From JAVVEZ01 sp032250895 (GTDB taxonomy: Bacteria; Pseudomonadota; Gammaproteobacteria; Pseudomonadales; Pseudohongiellaceae): a DNA stretch of 47,369 nt. The notes beneath the pieces are model-generated. The model did not search any database, had not been told where the DNA came from, and saw nothing but the letters and a program-made list of their open reading frames with translations. The stretch lies in assembly GCA_032250895.1 (NCBI GenBank), contig JAVVEZ010000021.1, positions 1-47,369 of the forward strand, written 5' to 3'. This document shows positions 25,569 through 33,906 of this stretch, one piece after another; the first letter of the stretch is position 1; every line of letters starts with the position of its first letter. A program made the translations under genes and the position numbers.

Positions 25569-28136
25569 ATGGTCCCAATTCAATCTCGTCATTGCCAGTT
25601 ATTACCTGATACAACCCGCCAGAGTCTTCTGCGTATCAGTCAACGCATTCTTTCCAAAACCGGTGATCAGTTCTTCAATGAACTTGCCCTTGCACTTTCT
25701 GATGAGTTGCAGGCCGATTACATCACCATTGGCAAACTTCACGATCCAGAGCAGATCACTACCCTTGCCTTTAGCGAAAGCAGTCAGCTCCTGAAAAACT
25801 TCGACTATGACCTTGTTGATACACCCTGTGACACTGCCATCAGGGATGCTATCTGCAGCGTACCGGAAAACCTCCCGGCCCTCTATCCCCGTGATCCACT
25901 GATCGTGGACATGGGCCTGCATGCCTATGTCGGAGTGCGCCTGCACAACGCCAGAGGTGAGTCGTCCGGGGTATTGAATGCGCTCTATAAACGCCCCCTC
26001 TCTCACCCTGAATCAGAGTCTGCTGTTTTTTTCCTTAGTATCTTTGGTCTGCGCGCTTCATCGGAAATTGAGCGCCAGGCAACGGAAACCGCGCTTCGCA
26101 AAAGCGAACACTACGCCAACGAGATCTTCAACAATTCCCCCATGGCCAAACTGACCCTGGAAACGGACGGCCGGATCACCCGTTACAATCAGGCTTTTTG
26201 CCATTTGTCAGGCTATTCCCAGGATGAAATAGTTGGTCAGAACATTCTGTGCCTGTTCAGTAATTGGGAAGAAAAAAGAATCAACACTGAAATCGACAAG
26301 CTACTGAATCAGAAGTTGTATCAAAGCAAAACAGAAACCACTGTGCTCACCAAAGACAAACAGAAAGTCTCCGTCCTGCTGCACAGCTATTCTTTAAGAA
26401 ACAGTGTCGATCACGTTACCAGCATCGTATTTCAAATGGAAAACATTACGGAAAAAAAATCATCAGAACTTATTATTCAAAAATTGAGTCAGGCGGTTGA
26501 ACTGAGCCCGGTCGCCACAATCATCACCGACAGAGAAGCAAGGATCGAGTATGCCAACCCACGCTTCACCACATTGACCGGTTACTCAGCAAAAGAATGT
26601 GTGGGCCATAATACCCGAATCAATGCCTCCGGCGATACCCCGGCTGACGTTTACAAGGTAATGTGGAATACCATCCTCGCCGGCCGACAATGGCAGGGAG
26701 AATTGCTCAACCGCAGAAAAGACGGCACCGCATACTGGGCACGCACCACGATCTTTCCCATTCTTGACAGGAACAGGCACATTGTCAATTTCGTCAGTCT
26801 GCAAGAGGATATTTCGGAAACACGAAACCTCAGCAGGCAGTTGCAGCATGAGGCTACCCATGACCAGCTCACCGGCCTCCTGAACCGCGCTGAGTTTACG
26901 CGCAGGCTGCAACAGACCATTGATCTTGCCGCCACTATCGGCAACACCTTTGCCCTGTGCTTTCTCGATCTGGATCAATTCAGAATTCTCAACGACACCA
27001 GCGGCCATATCGCCGGCGATACCCTGTTGATGCAGGTTGGCACAATACTTCAACACCAGTTGCGCCCCAATGATACTGCTGCACGCGTAGGGGGGGATGA
27101 ATTCGCGCTTATCCTCAGCAATTGCTCTCTGGACGACGCCCAGATCGTTGCCGAGGAAATTCTTCAGGCGGTCAGTACCATTGATTTTACCTGGGAAAAA
27201 AGAATGTACGCGCTAAGCGTAAGTATTGGGATTACCCCCATAGACGGCAGCATAAAGGACGTCACCGAATTGATGAAGCAGGTCGATACCGCCTGCTATA
27301 CTGCCAAGGATGGCGGTCGTAACTGTATCCACATCTATCGCGAAGGCAACAACAATGTCTCGCGCCACCGATCCGAAACCGACTGGGTCCCCGAACTGAC
27401 GGCGGCACTGGCCGAACGACGCTTCCGTCTGTTTGCCCAAAAAATCATTGCTCTGAATTCCGGCCAACGCAAACCTTCTTACGAGATTCTCATTCGACTG
27501 ACCGACCGAAATGGCAATCTGGTACTCCCCGGAGAATTTTTGCCTTCGGCCGAGAGATATGGCCTGATATCAAAACTGGACCGTTGTGTTTTTGACTACC
27601 TGTGTCAGTGGCTCATTGAAACCCCTCATGTATTTGATGTTGCAGAGAGTTTTTCCATCAATCTTTCCGGCGCCTCCCTGAGCAATCAGGATCTATTGCA
27701 TCATATTCTCGATACTGTCAGCCACGGCCATATTGACCCAGCAAAAATAAAATTTGAAATTACTGAAACAGCTGCTATCGGAAATATCGTGAACGCCCGG
27801 TATTTTATGGAAAAACTTAGAAAAACCGGCTGCAAGCTGGTACTGGATGACTTTGGCCGGGGCCTTTCTTCCTTTGCCTATCTGAAAAATCTGCCCGTGG
27901 ATATTCTCAAGATCGATGGTCTTTTCGTCACAGAAATCCTGAAAAACGAAGCCGATTACACCATGGTGAAAATGATCAATGAACTCGCCCATTCCCTGGG
28001 CATTGAAACCATTGCCGAATACATCGAGAGCGAAGCCCTGCTGGACTGTGTCACAAGGCTGGGAATCGACTACGGTCAGGGTTATGCCATCGCCCGGCCA
28101 GTGGACATCGAGGACCTGCTCACTCCCCAGACGTGA
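25569..28136 (+). CDS. GAF-PAS-PAS-GGDEF-EAL cyclic-di-GMP signalling protein
   Basis: 855 residues from ATG 25569. A GAF-like N-terminal region covers about 20-170. Two PAS domains follow at about 182-290 (NSPMAKLTLETDGRITRYNQ) and about 305-425 (SPVATIITDREARIEYANP). The GGDEF domain (HDQLTGLLNRAEF, intact VGGDEFALIL near 507) and EAL domain follow; the latter starts as YEILIRL near 637 with FEITETAAIG, LDDFGRGLSSFAYL and DILKIDGLF. Key EAL residues appear present (ExLxR form), so both synthesis and hydrolysis of c-di-GMP are possible. There is no membrane segment, so it is probably a cytoplasmic sensor. The open frame extends to GTG 25425 through array 3, but that start is doubtful. Confidence 0.9.
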   Translation: MVPIQSRHCQLLPDTTRQSLLRISQRILSKTGDQFFNELALALSDELQADYITIGKLHDPEQITTLAFSESSQLLKNFDYDLVDTPCDTAIRDAICSVPENLPALYPRDPLIVDMGLHAYVGVRLHNARGESSGVLNALYKRPLSHPESESAVFFLSIFGLRASSEIERQATETALRKSEHYANEIFNNSPMAKLTLETDGRITRYNQAFCHLSGYSQDEIVGQNILCLFSNWEEKRINTEIDKLLNQKLYQSKTETTVLTKDKQKVSVLLHSYSLRNSVDHVTSIVFQMENITEKKSSELIIQKLSQAVELSPVATIITDREARIEYANPRFTTLTGYSAKECVGHNTRINASGDTPADVYKVMWNTILAGRQWQGELLNRRKDGTAYWARTTIFPILDRNRHIVNFVSLQEDISETRNLSRQLQHEATHDQLTGLLNRAEFTRRLQQTIDLAATIGNTFALCFLDLDQFRILNDTSGHIAGDTLLMQVGTILQHQLRPNDTAARVGGDEFALILSNCSLDDAQIVAEEILQAVSTIDFTWEKRMYALSVSIGITPIDGSIKDVTELMKQVDTACYTAKDGGRNCIHIYREGNNNVSRHRSETDWVPELTAALAERRFRLFAQKIIALNSGQRKPSYEILIRLTDRNGNLVLPGEFLPSAERYGLISKLDRCVFDYLCQWLIETPHVFDVAESFSINLSGASLSNQDLLHHILDTVSHGHIDPAKIKFEITETAAIGNIVNARYFMEKLRKTGCKLVLDDFGRGLSSFAYLKNLPVDILKIDGLFVTEILKNEADYTMVKMINELAHSLGIETIAEYIESEALLDCVTRLGIDYGQGYAIARPVDIEDLLTPQT

Positions 28137-28265
28137 TTTCCGGCTGATTGATCCGGCAGCCGAAATCATGAAAGTTCATACTCCCGGCAAGGGAGCGGCA
28201 TGGACTCCGATGCAAGCAGTGTTTATTCTGGCCGTTCTGTCTAACCGCCCTCAAGGAGACCCACC

Positions 28266-28829
28266 ATGCCATTCTTTTCCAGCCTGCCGGAAGATGCTAC
28301 CACGCGTCATATTTTTCAACGCAGCCCACAGCGCTTTCATGCCTTTGCCGAATTCAGCCAAAGCCTGATGCGTGGGGACTCGCCATTGTCACCCGGCGTC
28401 CGCGAACTGCTGGGGGCCTATGTCTCGGCCCTGAACGAATGCGCCTATTGTGTCGGCGGCCATATTGCCACCGCCAAACGCTTTGGCATCGAGCCTGACC
28501 TGCTACAGGCCCTGCTGGACGATATCGACAATGCCCACATTGAAGACAGGCTCAAGCCTCTATTTCGCTATGTCAAAAAACTCAGCAGTACTCCCCATAA
28601 AATGGTGCAGGCGGATGCAGATGCGGTATTTGCGTTGGGCTGGCCGGAACAGGCGCTCGAAGATGCGATCGGGGTCTGCTGCAGTTTCAGCTTCATGAAC
28701 CGCCTGGTCCAGGGTTATGGCATTGTCGCCGATGACACAAAATTCGACGAAAGAGCCCGCCAGCACGCCGAGCTCGGCTACGTGGGGCAGTTGATCAGCC
28801 CGGCAAAATCTGCCGGGAAGTCAGTCTGA
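28266..28829 (+). CDS. Carboxymuconolactone decarboxylase/AhpD-like protein
   Basis: This 187-residue all-alpha protein has the AhpD/CMD redox motif ECAYCVGGH (Cys59, Cys62, His66) after LSPGVRELLGAYVSAL. Members act as alkylhydroperoxidase partners or related peroxidases, and most genomic paralogues have no known substrate. AAGGAG precedes the ATG. It is convergent with the esterase-like gene, with 23 bp between stop codons. Confidence 0.85.
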   Translation: MPFFSSLPEDATTRHIFQRSPQRFHAFAEFSQSLMRGDSPLSPGVRELLGAYVSALNECAYCVGGHIATAKRFGIEPDLLQALLDDIDNAHIEDRLKPLFRYVKKLSSTPHKMVQADADAVFALGWPEQALEDAIGVCCSFSFMNRLVQGYGIVADDTKFDERARQHAELGYVGQLISPAKSAGKSV

Positions 28830-28852
28830 GCGCGGCAAGACGTCTTTTCGAA

Positions 28853-29527
28853 TCAGGCCGTCATCAGGATATTTGCCAGTTCCAGAGGCTTGTCGATCAT
28901 CACGTCGTGCCCACAGTCAATATCCAGCACGCGCCAGTCCGGATTGGCCCGGCAGCGTTCACGGCAGGCATCGAAGCCCGGCAGCGCAAAGCCCGTCGCC
29001 CGAACATAGGTTTTACTGGCGATCGTTTCATGGGCGCCGCTCAATGTCAGGCGTTCGCGAAAACAGGCGATGGGCTGCAGGGTCATTTTGGCATCCACCC
29101 AGTCCCGGTCAGCTGCGTTGACATTGAAATAAGTGGCGCTGATCGGCGTGACCATCACGCCATCAGGTCCAGGCTGAGCATGACCGCCGGCATCAAGCAG
29201 GGATTCACCATCGCGGGGAACAAAGGCATCGAGATAGACCATGGCGGCAATCCTGTCAGCTATATGTTCGGCCACGCCGGAAATGACCAGGCCGCCATAG
29301 GAATGGCCGCACAGTACAATCCCATCGAGATCTTTCCACTTGACCTCGTTCACGACATCCATGATATGAGTGGAAAGAGTAAGGTCCGGCGGCACCACAT
29401 GGGAACGTTCGCCCAGCCCGGTCAAGGTCGGTGCGAACACCCGGTGTCCGTGGGCAAGCAGGATGTCGGCAACTCTCTGCCAGCACCAGCCGCCATGCCA
29501 GGCACCGTGGACGAGGACGAAGGTCAT
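28853..29527 (-). CDS. Alpha/beta hydrolase (esterase-like, EstC/hydroxynitrile-lyase-like)
   Basis: From the ATG at 29527 (AGGAG upstream) the protein has 224 residues. The oxyanion-hole motif is VLVHGAWHGGWCW, the nucleophile elbow VLCGHSYGGL (Ser76), and the acid/His region DCGHDVMIDKP. The sequence style fits the EstC/salicylate-esterase and hydroxynitrile-lyase-like group. The frame is open to 29593, but that extension is encoded by a dispersed 28-bp repeat. It lies downstream of the rhodanese gene but is separated from it by the repeat and a hairpin. Confidence 0.85.
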   Translation of the reverse strand: MTFVLVHGAWHGGWCWQRVADILLAHGHRVFAPTLTGLGERSHVVPPDLTLSTHIMDVVNEVKWKDLDGIVLCGHSYGGLVISGVAEHIADRIAAMVYLDAFVPRDGESLLDAGGHAQPGPDGVMVTPISATYFNVNAADRDWVDAKMTLQPIACFRERLTLSGAHETIASKTYVRATGFALPGFDACRERCRANPDWRVLDIDCGHDVMIDKPLELANILMTA

Positions 29528-29562
29528 GATCTGGCTCCTGTTGGTATTCACTGCATTGGCTG

Positions 29563-29590
29563 ACAGTTTGTTGAAAAAATCCATCCATGG
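29563..29590. repeat. Dispersed 28-bp repeat, copy A
   Basis: The block begins ACAGTTTGTTGAAAAA and ends TCCATCCATGG. It differs from copies B (32742) and C (38141) at one base. It sits 36 bp upstream of the hydrolase start on the minus strand. Confidence 0.85.
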
Positions 29591-29596
29591 CACGGG

Positions 29597-29626
29597 TTAT
29601 CAGGCTGTTTTTCAACAGCCTGATAA
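29597..29626. terminator. Perfect hairpin after the rhodanese gene
   Basis: TTATCAGGCTGTT / AACAGCCTGATAA form a perfect 13-bp stem around TTTC, immediately right of copy A. It is just downstream of the rhodanese stop on the minus strand and is likely its terminator or part of the repeat element. Confidence 0.65.
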
Positions 29627-29641
29627 GGAAAATGTATAGAT

Positions 29642-30622
29642 TTACATGCAGAGCTTGCCCTGCACCATCATGGTATCGGGCTGATTGGCCCACTGTGCCA
29701 GAGAGGCGTCATAAAGGCGGACATCCGGATAGGCCAGCAACTCTTTCAACACAAACCAGGGCGGCGAGGCATGCAGACCTTCGTTGCAATAGGTGATCAC
29801 AATCTTGTCTTCGGTGATCTCGTGGGGCACATACAAGGCCCGCAATTCTGCCGTGGACTTGAACGTGCCATCTTCATTGAAATTCAAGGCCCACGGTACA
29901 TTGTGGGCACTGTAGATGTGCCCCAGACGTTGATGGGCAGTACCGGTATGAAAAACCGTGCCGACTTCCGAACCGGTATATTGTGGGGTGGGCCGTCCAT
30001 CCACCAGTGCAAACCCGGGTTCACCCAGGTGTATTTCTATATAGGCTTGCTCTGCCAGGTAATCGCTGTTGACCAGGCTGACCCTGTAGTCACTGGGGAC
30101 CACCTCGGGCAGCGCGGCAACCAGGCTCCGACCCGAGCGGGTCCAGGCGCCGATGCCTCCGTCAAGAATGCGGAGATCCTGATGCCCATAATAGCGCATG
30201 GTCCAGAACATCCGGGCCGACAGTCTGCTGCTCTTATCGTCATAAATCACCACCGTGGACTCCGGGCTGATGCCAAGACGGCTCATCAGGGCCTCATAAC
30301 GTTCCCGGGAAAGAATCAGATACATCTCGGGATTCTCCGGCGCCGTGATATCAGACAGCCAGTTGATGTAGCGGGCATCAGGAATATGCCCGGCGGCATA
30401 CTGCGCATGGCTGCGACCCAAATCCAGCAGGCGCACGGCTGCATCCCCATGGTGCTGTGCGACCCAGGCGGTGTCCACCAGAACCTTTGCGCGGGCCTCA
30501 TCCTCCATCCGCCCTCCGGGAGAGACATCACAGGACACCAGGCCCAACAGCAGAGAAACCAGGATTGAAGAGCCGACCCAAGCTCTCAGTGCATACCTGC
30601 CGGCACGGATGTTCATAAACAA
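29642..30622 (-). CDS. Two-domain rhodanese sulfurtransferase, predicted lipoprotein
   Basis: This 326-residue protein starts with a lipoprotein signal (VSLLLGLVSC, lipobox Cys31). Two rhodanese domains follow. The first is catalytically silent in sequence; the second carries the active-site loop YCNEGLHAS with Cys279. Family members move sulfur from thiosulfate or 3-mercaptopyruvate to acceptors. The loop differs from the usual CRxGVTA/CGSGVTA forms, so donor preference is unclear. It is 21 bp after the peroxiredoxin gene in the minus-strand cluster. Confidence 0.85.
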   Translation of the reverse strand: MFMNIRAGRYALRAWVGSSILVSLLLGLVSCDVSPGGRMEDEARAKVLVDTAWVAQHHGDAAVRLLDLGRSHAQYAAGHIPDARYINWLSDITAPENPEMYLILSRERYEALMSRLGISPESTVVIYDDKSSRLSARMFWTMRYYGHQDLRILDGGIGAWTRSGRSLVAALPEVVPSDYRVSLVNSDYLAEQAYIEIHLGEPGFALVDGRPTPQYTGSEVGTVFHTGTAHQRLGHIYSAHNVPWALNFNEDGTFKSTAELRALYVPHEITEDKIVITYCNEGLHASPPWFVLKELLAYPDVRLYDASLAQWANQPDTMMVQGKLCM

Positions 30623-30643
30623 ACTCCTGCTGGGAAACCGGAT

Positions 30644-31294
30644 TTACTGGCGCAGTTGACGCAGAGCCTCGATCACGTCCAGAGGGTCGAGCCGTTTGGA
30701 GTAATCCGCATCGACAAAGGCCAGTTTGATCGTGCCATCACTGGCGACCACATAGGTGGCGGGGATGGGCAGTTCATAACTGTCGTCACCATTGAAAGCC
30801 GCGATATCGATATTGAACTGTTGGTACAGGGGGCGCAATGCGGCATCCAGGGCAAAGACCAATCCGCATTGTCTGGCCAACTCGTTACCCACATCGCTGA
30901 GCACGGGGAAACTCAGGGCATGTTTTTCAATGGATGACAGAGACTGATCCGGCAAATTGGGTGAAATGGCCACCAGCTGCGCACCCAGCGCATTGATTTC
31001 CGGCAGGGCCTGCTGAAAGGCGCGCAATTCCAGATTGCAATAGGGGCACCAGCCGCCACGATAGAAGTTGATGACCAGGGGACCCGCCTGCAACAAGGCA
31101 CTTGAACTCAGCGGTGTGCCGGTGGCATCAGGCAGAGAGAACGCGGGAAGTTTGTCGCCTTCCTTGAGACTCTTTTCGGCTATCCCGGTGCGCACCAGCC
31201 GGTCGGTCGCGCCCATGATCAGATCCACCGTCTCCTTGGGCATTCTTTGCAGGAAGTCCTGCTGTAATTCCTGAATATCATCTCGCAAACTCAT
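30644..31294 (-). CDS. Peroxiredoxin-like (AhpC/TSA family) protein
   Basis: From the ATG at 31294 (GGAGAAA upstream) the protein has 216 residues with a thioredoxin fold. The N-terminal helices precede the active site FYRGGWCPYCNLELRAF (Cys83, Cys86), then SPNLPDQSLSSIEKH and PATYVVASDGTIKLAFVD. This is a peroxiredoxin with a CxxC pair rather than a classical 2-Cys PrxII arrangement. It has no signal peptide. It is co-oriented with the rhodanese and NAT genes. The longer open frame upstream (to 31597) overlaps the NAT gene and lacks similarity. Confidence 0.85.
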   Translation of the reverse strand: MSLRDDIQELQQDFLQRMPKETVDLIMGATDRLVRTGIAEKSLKEGDKLPAFSLPDATGTPLSSSALLQAGPLVINFYRGGWCPYCNLELRAFQQALPEINALGAQLVAISPNLPDQSLSSIEKHALSFPVLSDVGNELARQCGLVFALDAALRPLYQQFNIDIAAFNGDDSYELPIPATYVVASDGTIKLAFVDADYSKRLDPLDVIEALRQLRQ

Positions 31295-31376
31295 CGTCTT
31301 TCTCCATGTGATTGTGTTTAGGGAACCTTTGAATAACTCTGGACAACCCCGCCACCGCCAGGGGTCTGTCGGACTC

Positions 31377-32255
31377 CTAATCGGAAGCCGGTGTCTTCTG
31401 TTCTGCCAGCAGCCGTCCGAGACCTTCTTCAAGACCGGCCATATTCGACAGACTGAGGCCAAACAGGTCTTGCAGCGTCTCGCGCAATTCCGCCACCGTC
31501 GCAATTTTATACCGCTCGGTTTCTCCCGAGAGTCTGTACAGTGACAGATGATTATCAGCCAGCGCATAGCGTTTGTCCACCTCCGGCCGGGCCGCAATCA
31601 GGCCGGTCACAAAGCGCGAGCCCGGATGGGTGGCAACATACCAGTTGGCCAGCGTATAGTCGCTGAACTGCTGTTCCTCCCGGGTAAAGACATACAGTGT
31701 CTTCCAGCTCTGCTGCAGGCGGGCCTGAAGTCGATAGGCCTTGCCTTCCTGCAGTAGCCGGAAGGGTTCATGGGGGGTGGTCTGCTCAATATCCGGCACG
31801 ATCAGCAGGGGGGCCGTGAGCGTCAGGCCGCCGAACCCGGCATCCGCCAGCCAGGACTGCCCGTCGATGTCAAGCTGCAACAGCATGTGGGTCCGTGGCA
31901 CCGTCACTGCCGGGGAGGGCTCTGCGGCCACCGGTTCGGGCAAGCCCCACAAGACCCGTGCCGCCAGTCCAGTGACCTGGTATCCCAAGGCATTCAAGGC
32001 ACTGCCCAGCAACAGATTATGCTCGAAGCAATAACCGCCGCGCTTGTCAGTCACCAACTTTCTGATCAGGGATGGCAGGTCCAGATCAACAGTCTGACCG
32101 AGAAAAGAACTCAGGTTTTCGAAAGCTATGGTTCGGGTATGCTGAAAAATGATCGCCCGCAGCGTTTCCAGGTCCGGCACACGGCTGCCGCTGTAGCCGA
32201 TCCGCTGGCAATAGGCATCGAGCTGTGCCGGATTCATCGGGGTCTGCATCAGCAT
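31377..32255 (-). CDS. nat: Arylamine N-acetyltransferase
   Basis: This 292-residue protein has the full NAT catalytic triad: Cys76 in KRGGYCFEHN, His123 in VPRTHMLLQ and Asp138 in WLADAGFGG. It also has the N-terminal FENLSSFLGQ motif. It transfers acetyl from acetyl-CoA to arylamines and hydrazines. Starts at 32255, 32249 and 32237 are possible and none has a strong ribosome site. The gene begins 21 bp after the DUF302 stop, so it is probably co-transcribed. Confidence 0.93.
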   Translation of the reverse strand: MLMQTPMNPAQLDAYCQRIGYSGSRVPDLETLRAIIFQHTRTIAFENLSSFLGQTVDLDLPSLIRKLVTDKRGGYCFEHNLLLGSALNALGYQVTGLAARVLWGLPEPVAAEPSPAVTVPRTHMLLQLDIDGQSWLADAGFGGLTLTAPLLIVPDIEQTTPHEPFRLLQEGKAYRLQARLQQSWKTLYVFTREEQQFSDYTLANWYVATHPGSRFVTGLIAARPEVDKRYALADNHLSLYRLSGETERYKIATVAELRETLQDLFGLSLSNMAGLEEGLGRLLAEQKTPASD

Positions 32256-32276
32256 AAGAGAGCTGCCGGGCCGGGA

Positions 32277-32729
32277 TCAGGGTGCGACAGCTGCGGCGGC
32301 AATGCCTTTCAGACCCTGGTTCATATTTGCCACGATGGGACATTCTCCCGCCTCGTGACGGCTCGCCAGAAAAGCCGGATCATTATAGCCAAGCCAAACC
32401 TGGCCCGACTCATCCTGCCACACCAGCACCTTCAGGGGCAGTTCGATGCCGACGGTCTGTGCGCACTGCATGAACGGGGTGCCGCCCTGCGGATTACCGA
32501 AGATCAGCAACTGCGTGGGGCGCAGTGTCATGCCGGCCCCGGCTGCACCGGCGGCATGGTCGATGCGGGCAAAGACAGTCAGTCCGCGCTGCTTCACAAG
32601 CTGTTCCACGGCATCCATGGTGGCCTGCACACTGTGGGGACTTTTGACCGTCATCAGGCCGTCGGCGGCGAAGGTGGTCAGGCTCGCCGTCATCAGCGAG
32701 AACAAAACAAACGCTGGCAGTATTTTCAT
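32277..32729 (-). CDS. DUF302-domain protein with signal peptide
   Basis: This 150-residue protein has a clear Sec signal (MKILPAFVLFSLMTASLTTFAA). The DUF302 core includes LVKQRGLTVFARIDHAAGA, LRPTQLLIFGNPQGGTP and LPLKVLVWQDESG. Function of the family is unknown; it is often found with thiol/redox or metal-response proteins. It is the first gene of the putative DUF302-nat-peroxiredoxin-rhodanese operon. Repeat copy B begins 13 bp upstream of its start codon, so it must influence its 5' leader or promoter. Confidence 0.88.
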   Translation of the reverse strand: MKILPAFVLFSLMTASLTTFAADGLMTVKSPHSVQATMDAVEQLVKQRGLTVFARIDHAAGAAGAGMTLRPTQLLIFGNPQGGTPFMQCAQTVGIELPLKVLVWQDESGQVWLGYNDPAFLASRHEAGECPIVANMNQGLKGIAAAAVAP

Positions 32730-32741
32730 GGAATTCTCCTA

Positions 32742-32779
32742 ACAGTTTGTTGAAAAAGTCCATCCATGGACTTTTTCAA
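32742..32779. repeat. Dispersed 28-bp repeat, copy B, extended to a perfect hairpin
   Basis: The 28-bp block occupies 32742-32769. Here it continues into a perfect 14-bp inverted repeat: TTGAAAAAGTCCAT (32750-32763) and ATGGACTTTTTCAA (32766-32779) with a 2-nt centre. This is the most complete copy in the window and the likely parent form of the element. Confidence 0.9.
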
Positions 32780-32971
32780 GCGAAACAGGCAGCATGCCAA
32801 ATAATGACCGCTGAGTGTAGGGCTTAATTTCCAGGAAGAAAAGATTCTGAGCAGAATGTTCGAATGGCGCTGAAGCCGACAACACCAGAAAACCGCTCTG
32901 AATACATTGCGGGAGGTTTCCGAACTGCCGATATCGAACTCTCCGGGGCCCTGGAGACACGAAGGCAAACA

Positions 32972-33487
32972 TCAGAGCGATCTGGAGATGAGCTTGCCCT
33001 GCCACGCGAAATCCACCGGCCACAGCCTCTGCCTTGCCTTGTCGTAGTCCCGCCACAAGCGTGCATAACTTTGCCGGCTTTCGGGGTGGATGCTGGAACC
33101 TGAAATTTCCGCAAGTGGCCAGAGCACGTAGGCGTTTTCGGTAATTTCGGCTCTGGGCAGACGAATACCGGAAAAAACCCCGTGGAGATCGCCATAGGTC
33201 AGGATGTCGATATCGAGGGCGCGGCCACAGAATTTGGGCTGGCTGCGATCACGGCCGTTGTCGTCTTCAATTTTTTTCAGGGTGGTGGAAAGCTCTGCCA
33301 ATGGCAGTTCCGTATGAAAACCCACCGCCATGTTGAGAAAATTATCGCCCTCGAAACCCACCGCCTCGCTTTCAAAAACGCTGGAAACAGCAAGGTTCTG
33401 AAACAATGCCGCCAGACGATCAAGACCAATGGTGATATTGCCGGCCGCATCCACATTGCTGCCCAGACTCAGCGTTACCCAGGCCAT
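32972..33487 (-). CDS. folK: 2-amino-4-hydroxy-6-hydroxymethyldihydropteridine pyrophosphokinase FolK
   Basis: This 171-residue HPPK begins MAWVTLSLGSNVDAAGN. It has FLNMAVGFHTELPL and the signature GRALDIDILTYGD, with the metal-binding Asp pair. It transfers pyrophosphate from ATP to 6-hydroxymethyl-dihydropterin in folate synthesis. Its ATG overlaps the folB stop by one base (TAATG), implying translational coupling. Confidence 0.95.
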   Translation of the reverse strand: MAWVTLSLGSNVDAAGNITIGLDRLAALFQNLAVSSVFESEAVGFEGDNFLNMAVGFHTELPLAELSTTLKKIEDDNGRDRSQPKFCGRALDIDILTYGDLHGVFSGIRLPRAEITENAYVLWPLAEISGSSIHPESRQSYARLWRDYDKARQRLWPVDFAWQGKLISRSL

Positions 33488-33876
33488 TACTTGCCCACCA
33501 CAGTGTCCAGAACACCATGCCCAGTTTTTTCTCCACGTTCAATAATAACCCCCACATCCTTGGAACCGGTGACGGCGCCGGGCTTGCCCAGGCGCAGCCG
33601 CAACCAGGGTACAGAGAATTCCTCGCGGACGATGTCGGCAATTTTCTCCGCCATGGTTTCGATCAGTTGGTATTCACTGGCTTCGACAAAACCGGCGATA
33701 CGCTTGGCCACGGTTTTGTAATCCAGCGTGTGCCCGATGGCATCGGTGGCGGCAGCCTGACGAATATCGGTGCCCATTTCGAGATCTATCCTGACGGTTT
33801 GCCTGATCTCGCGCTCCCAATCATAGATACCGATCACCGTTTTTACTTTCAGCCCACGAATATACACAATGTCCAT
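33487..33876 (-). CDS. folB: Dihydroneopterin aldolase FolB
   Basis: This 129-residue protein has the FolB signature MDIVYIRGLKVKTVIGIYDWE, split here as MDIVYIRGLKVKT and VIGIYDWE, followed by RQTVRIDLEM and TLDYKTVAKRI. It cleaves dihydroneopterin to 6-hydroxymethyl-dihydropterin, the substrate of the overlapping folK product. It lies 30 bp downstream of the tsaD stop on the same strand, so there is no room for a plsY gene between them. Confidence 0.95.
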   Translation of the reverse strand: MDIVYIRGLKVKTVIGIYDWEREIRQTVRIDLEMGTDIRQAAATDAIGHTLDYKTVAKRIAGFVEASEYQLIETMAEKIADIVREEFSVPWLRLRLGKPGAVTGSKDVGVIIERGEKTGHGVLDTVVGK

Positions 33877-33906
33877 GCCATCATTCCTGTGTTGCTTAAG
33901 GAACCT

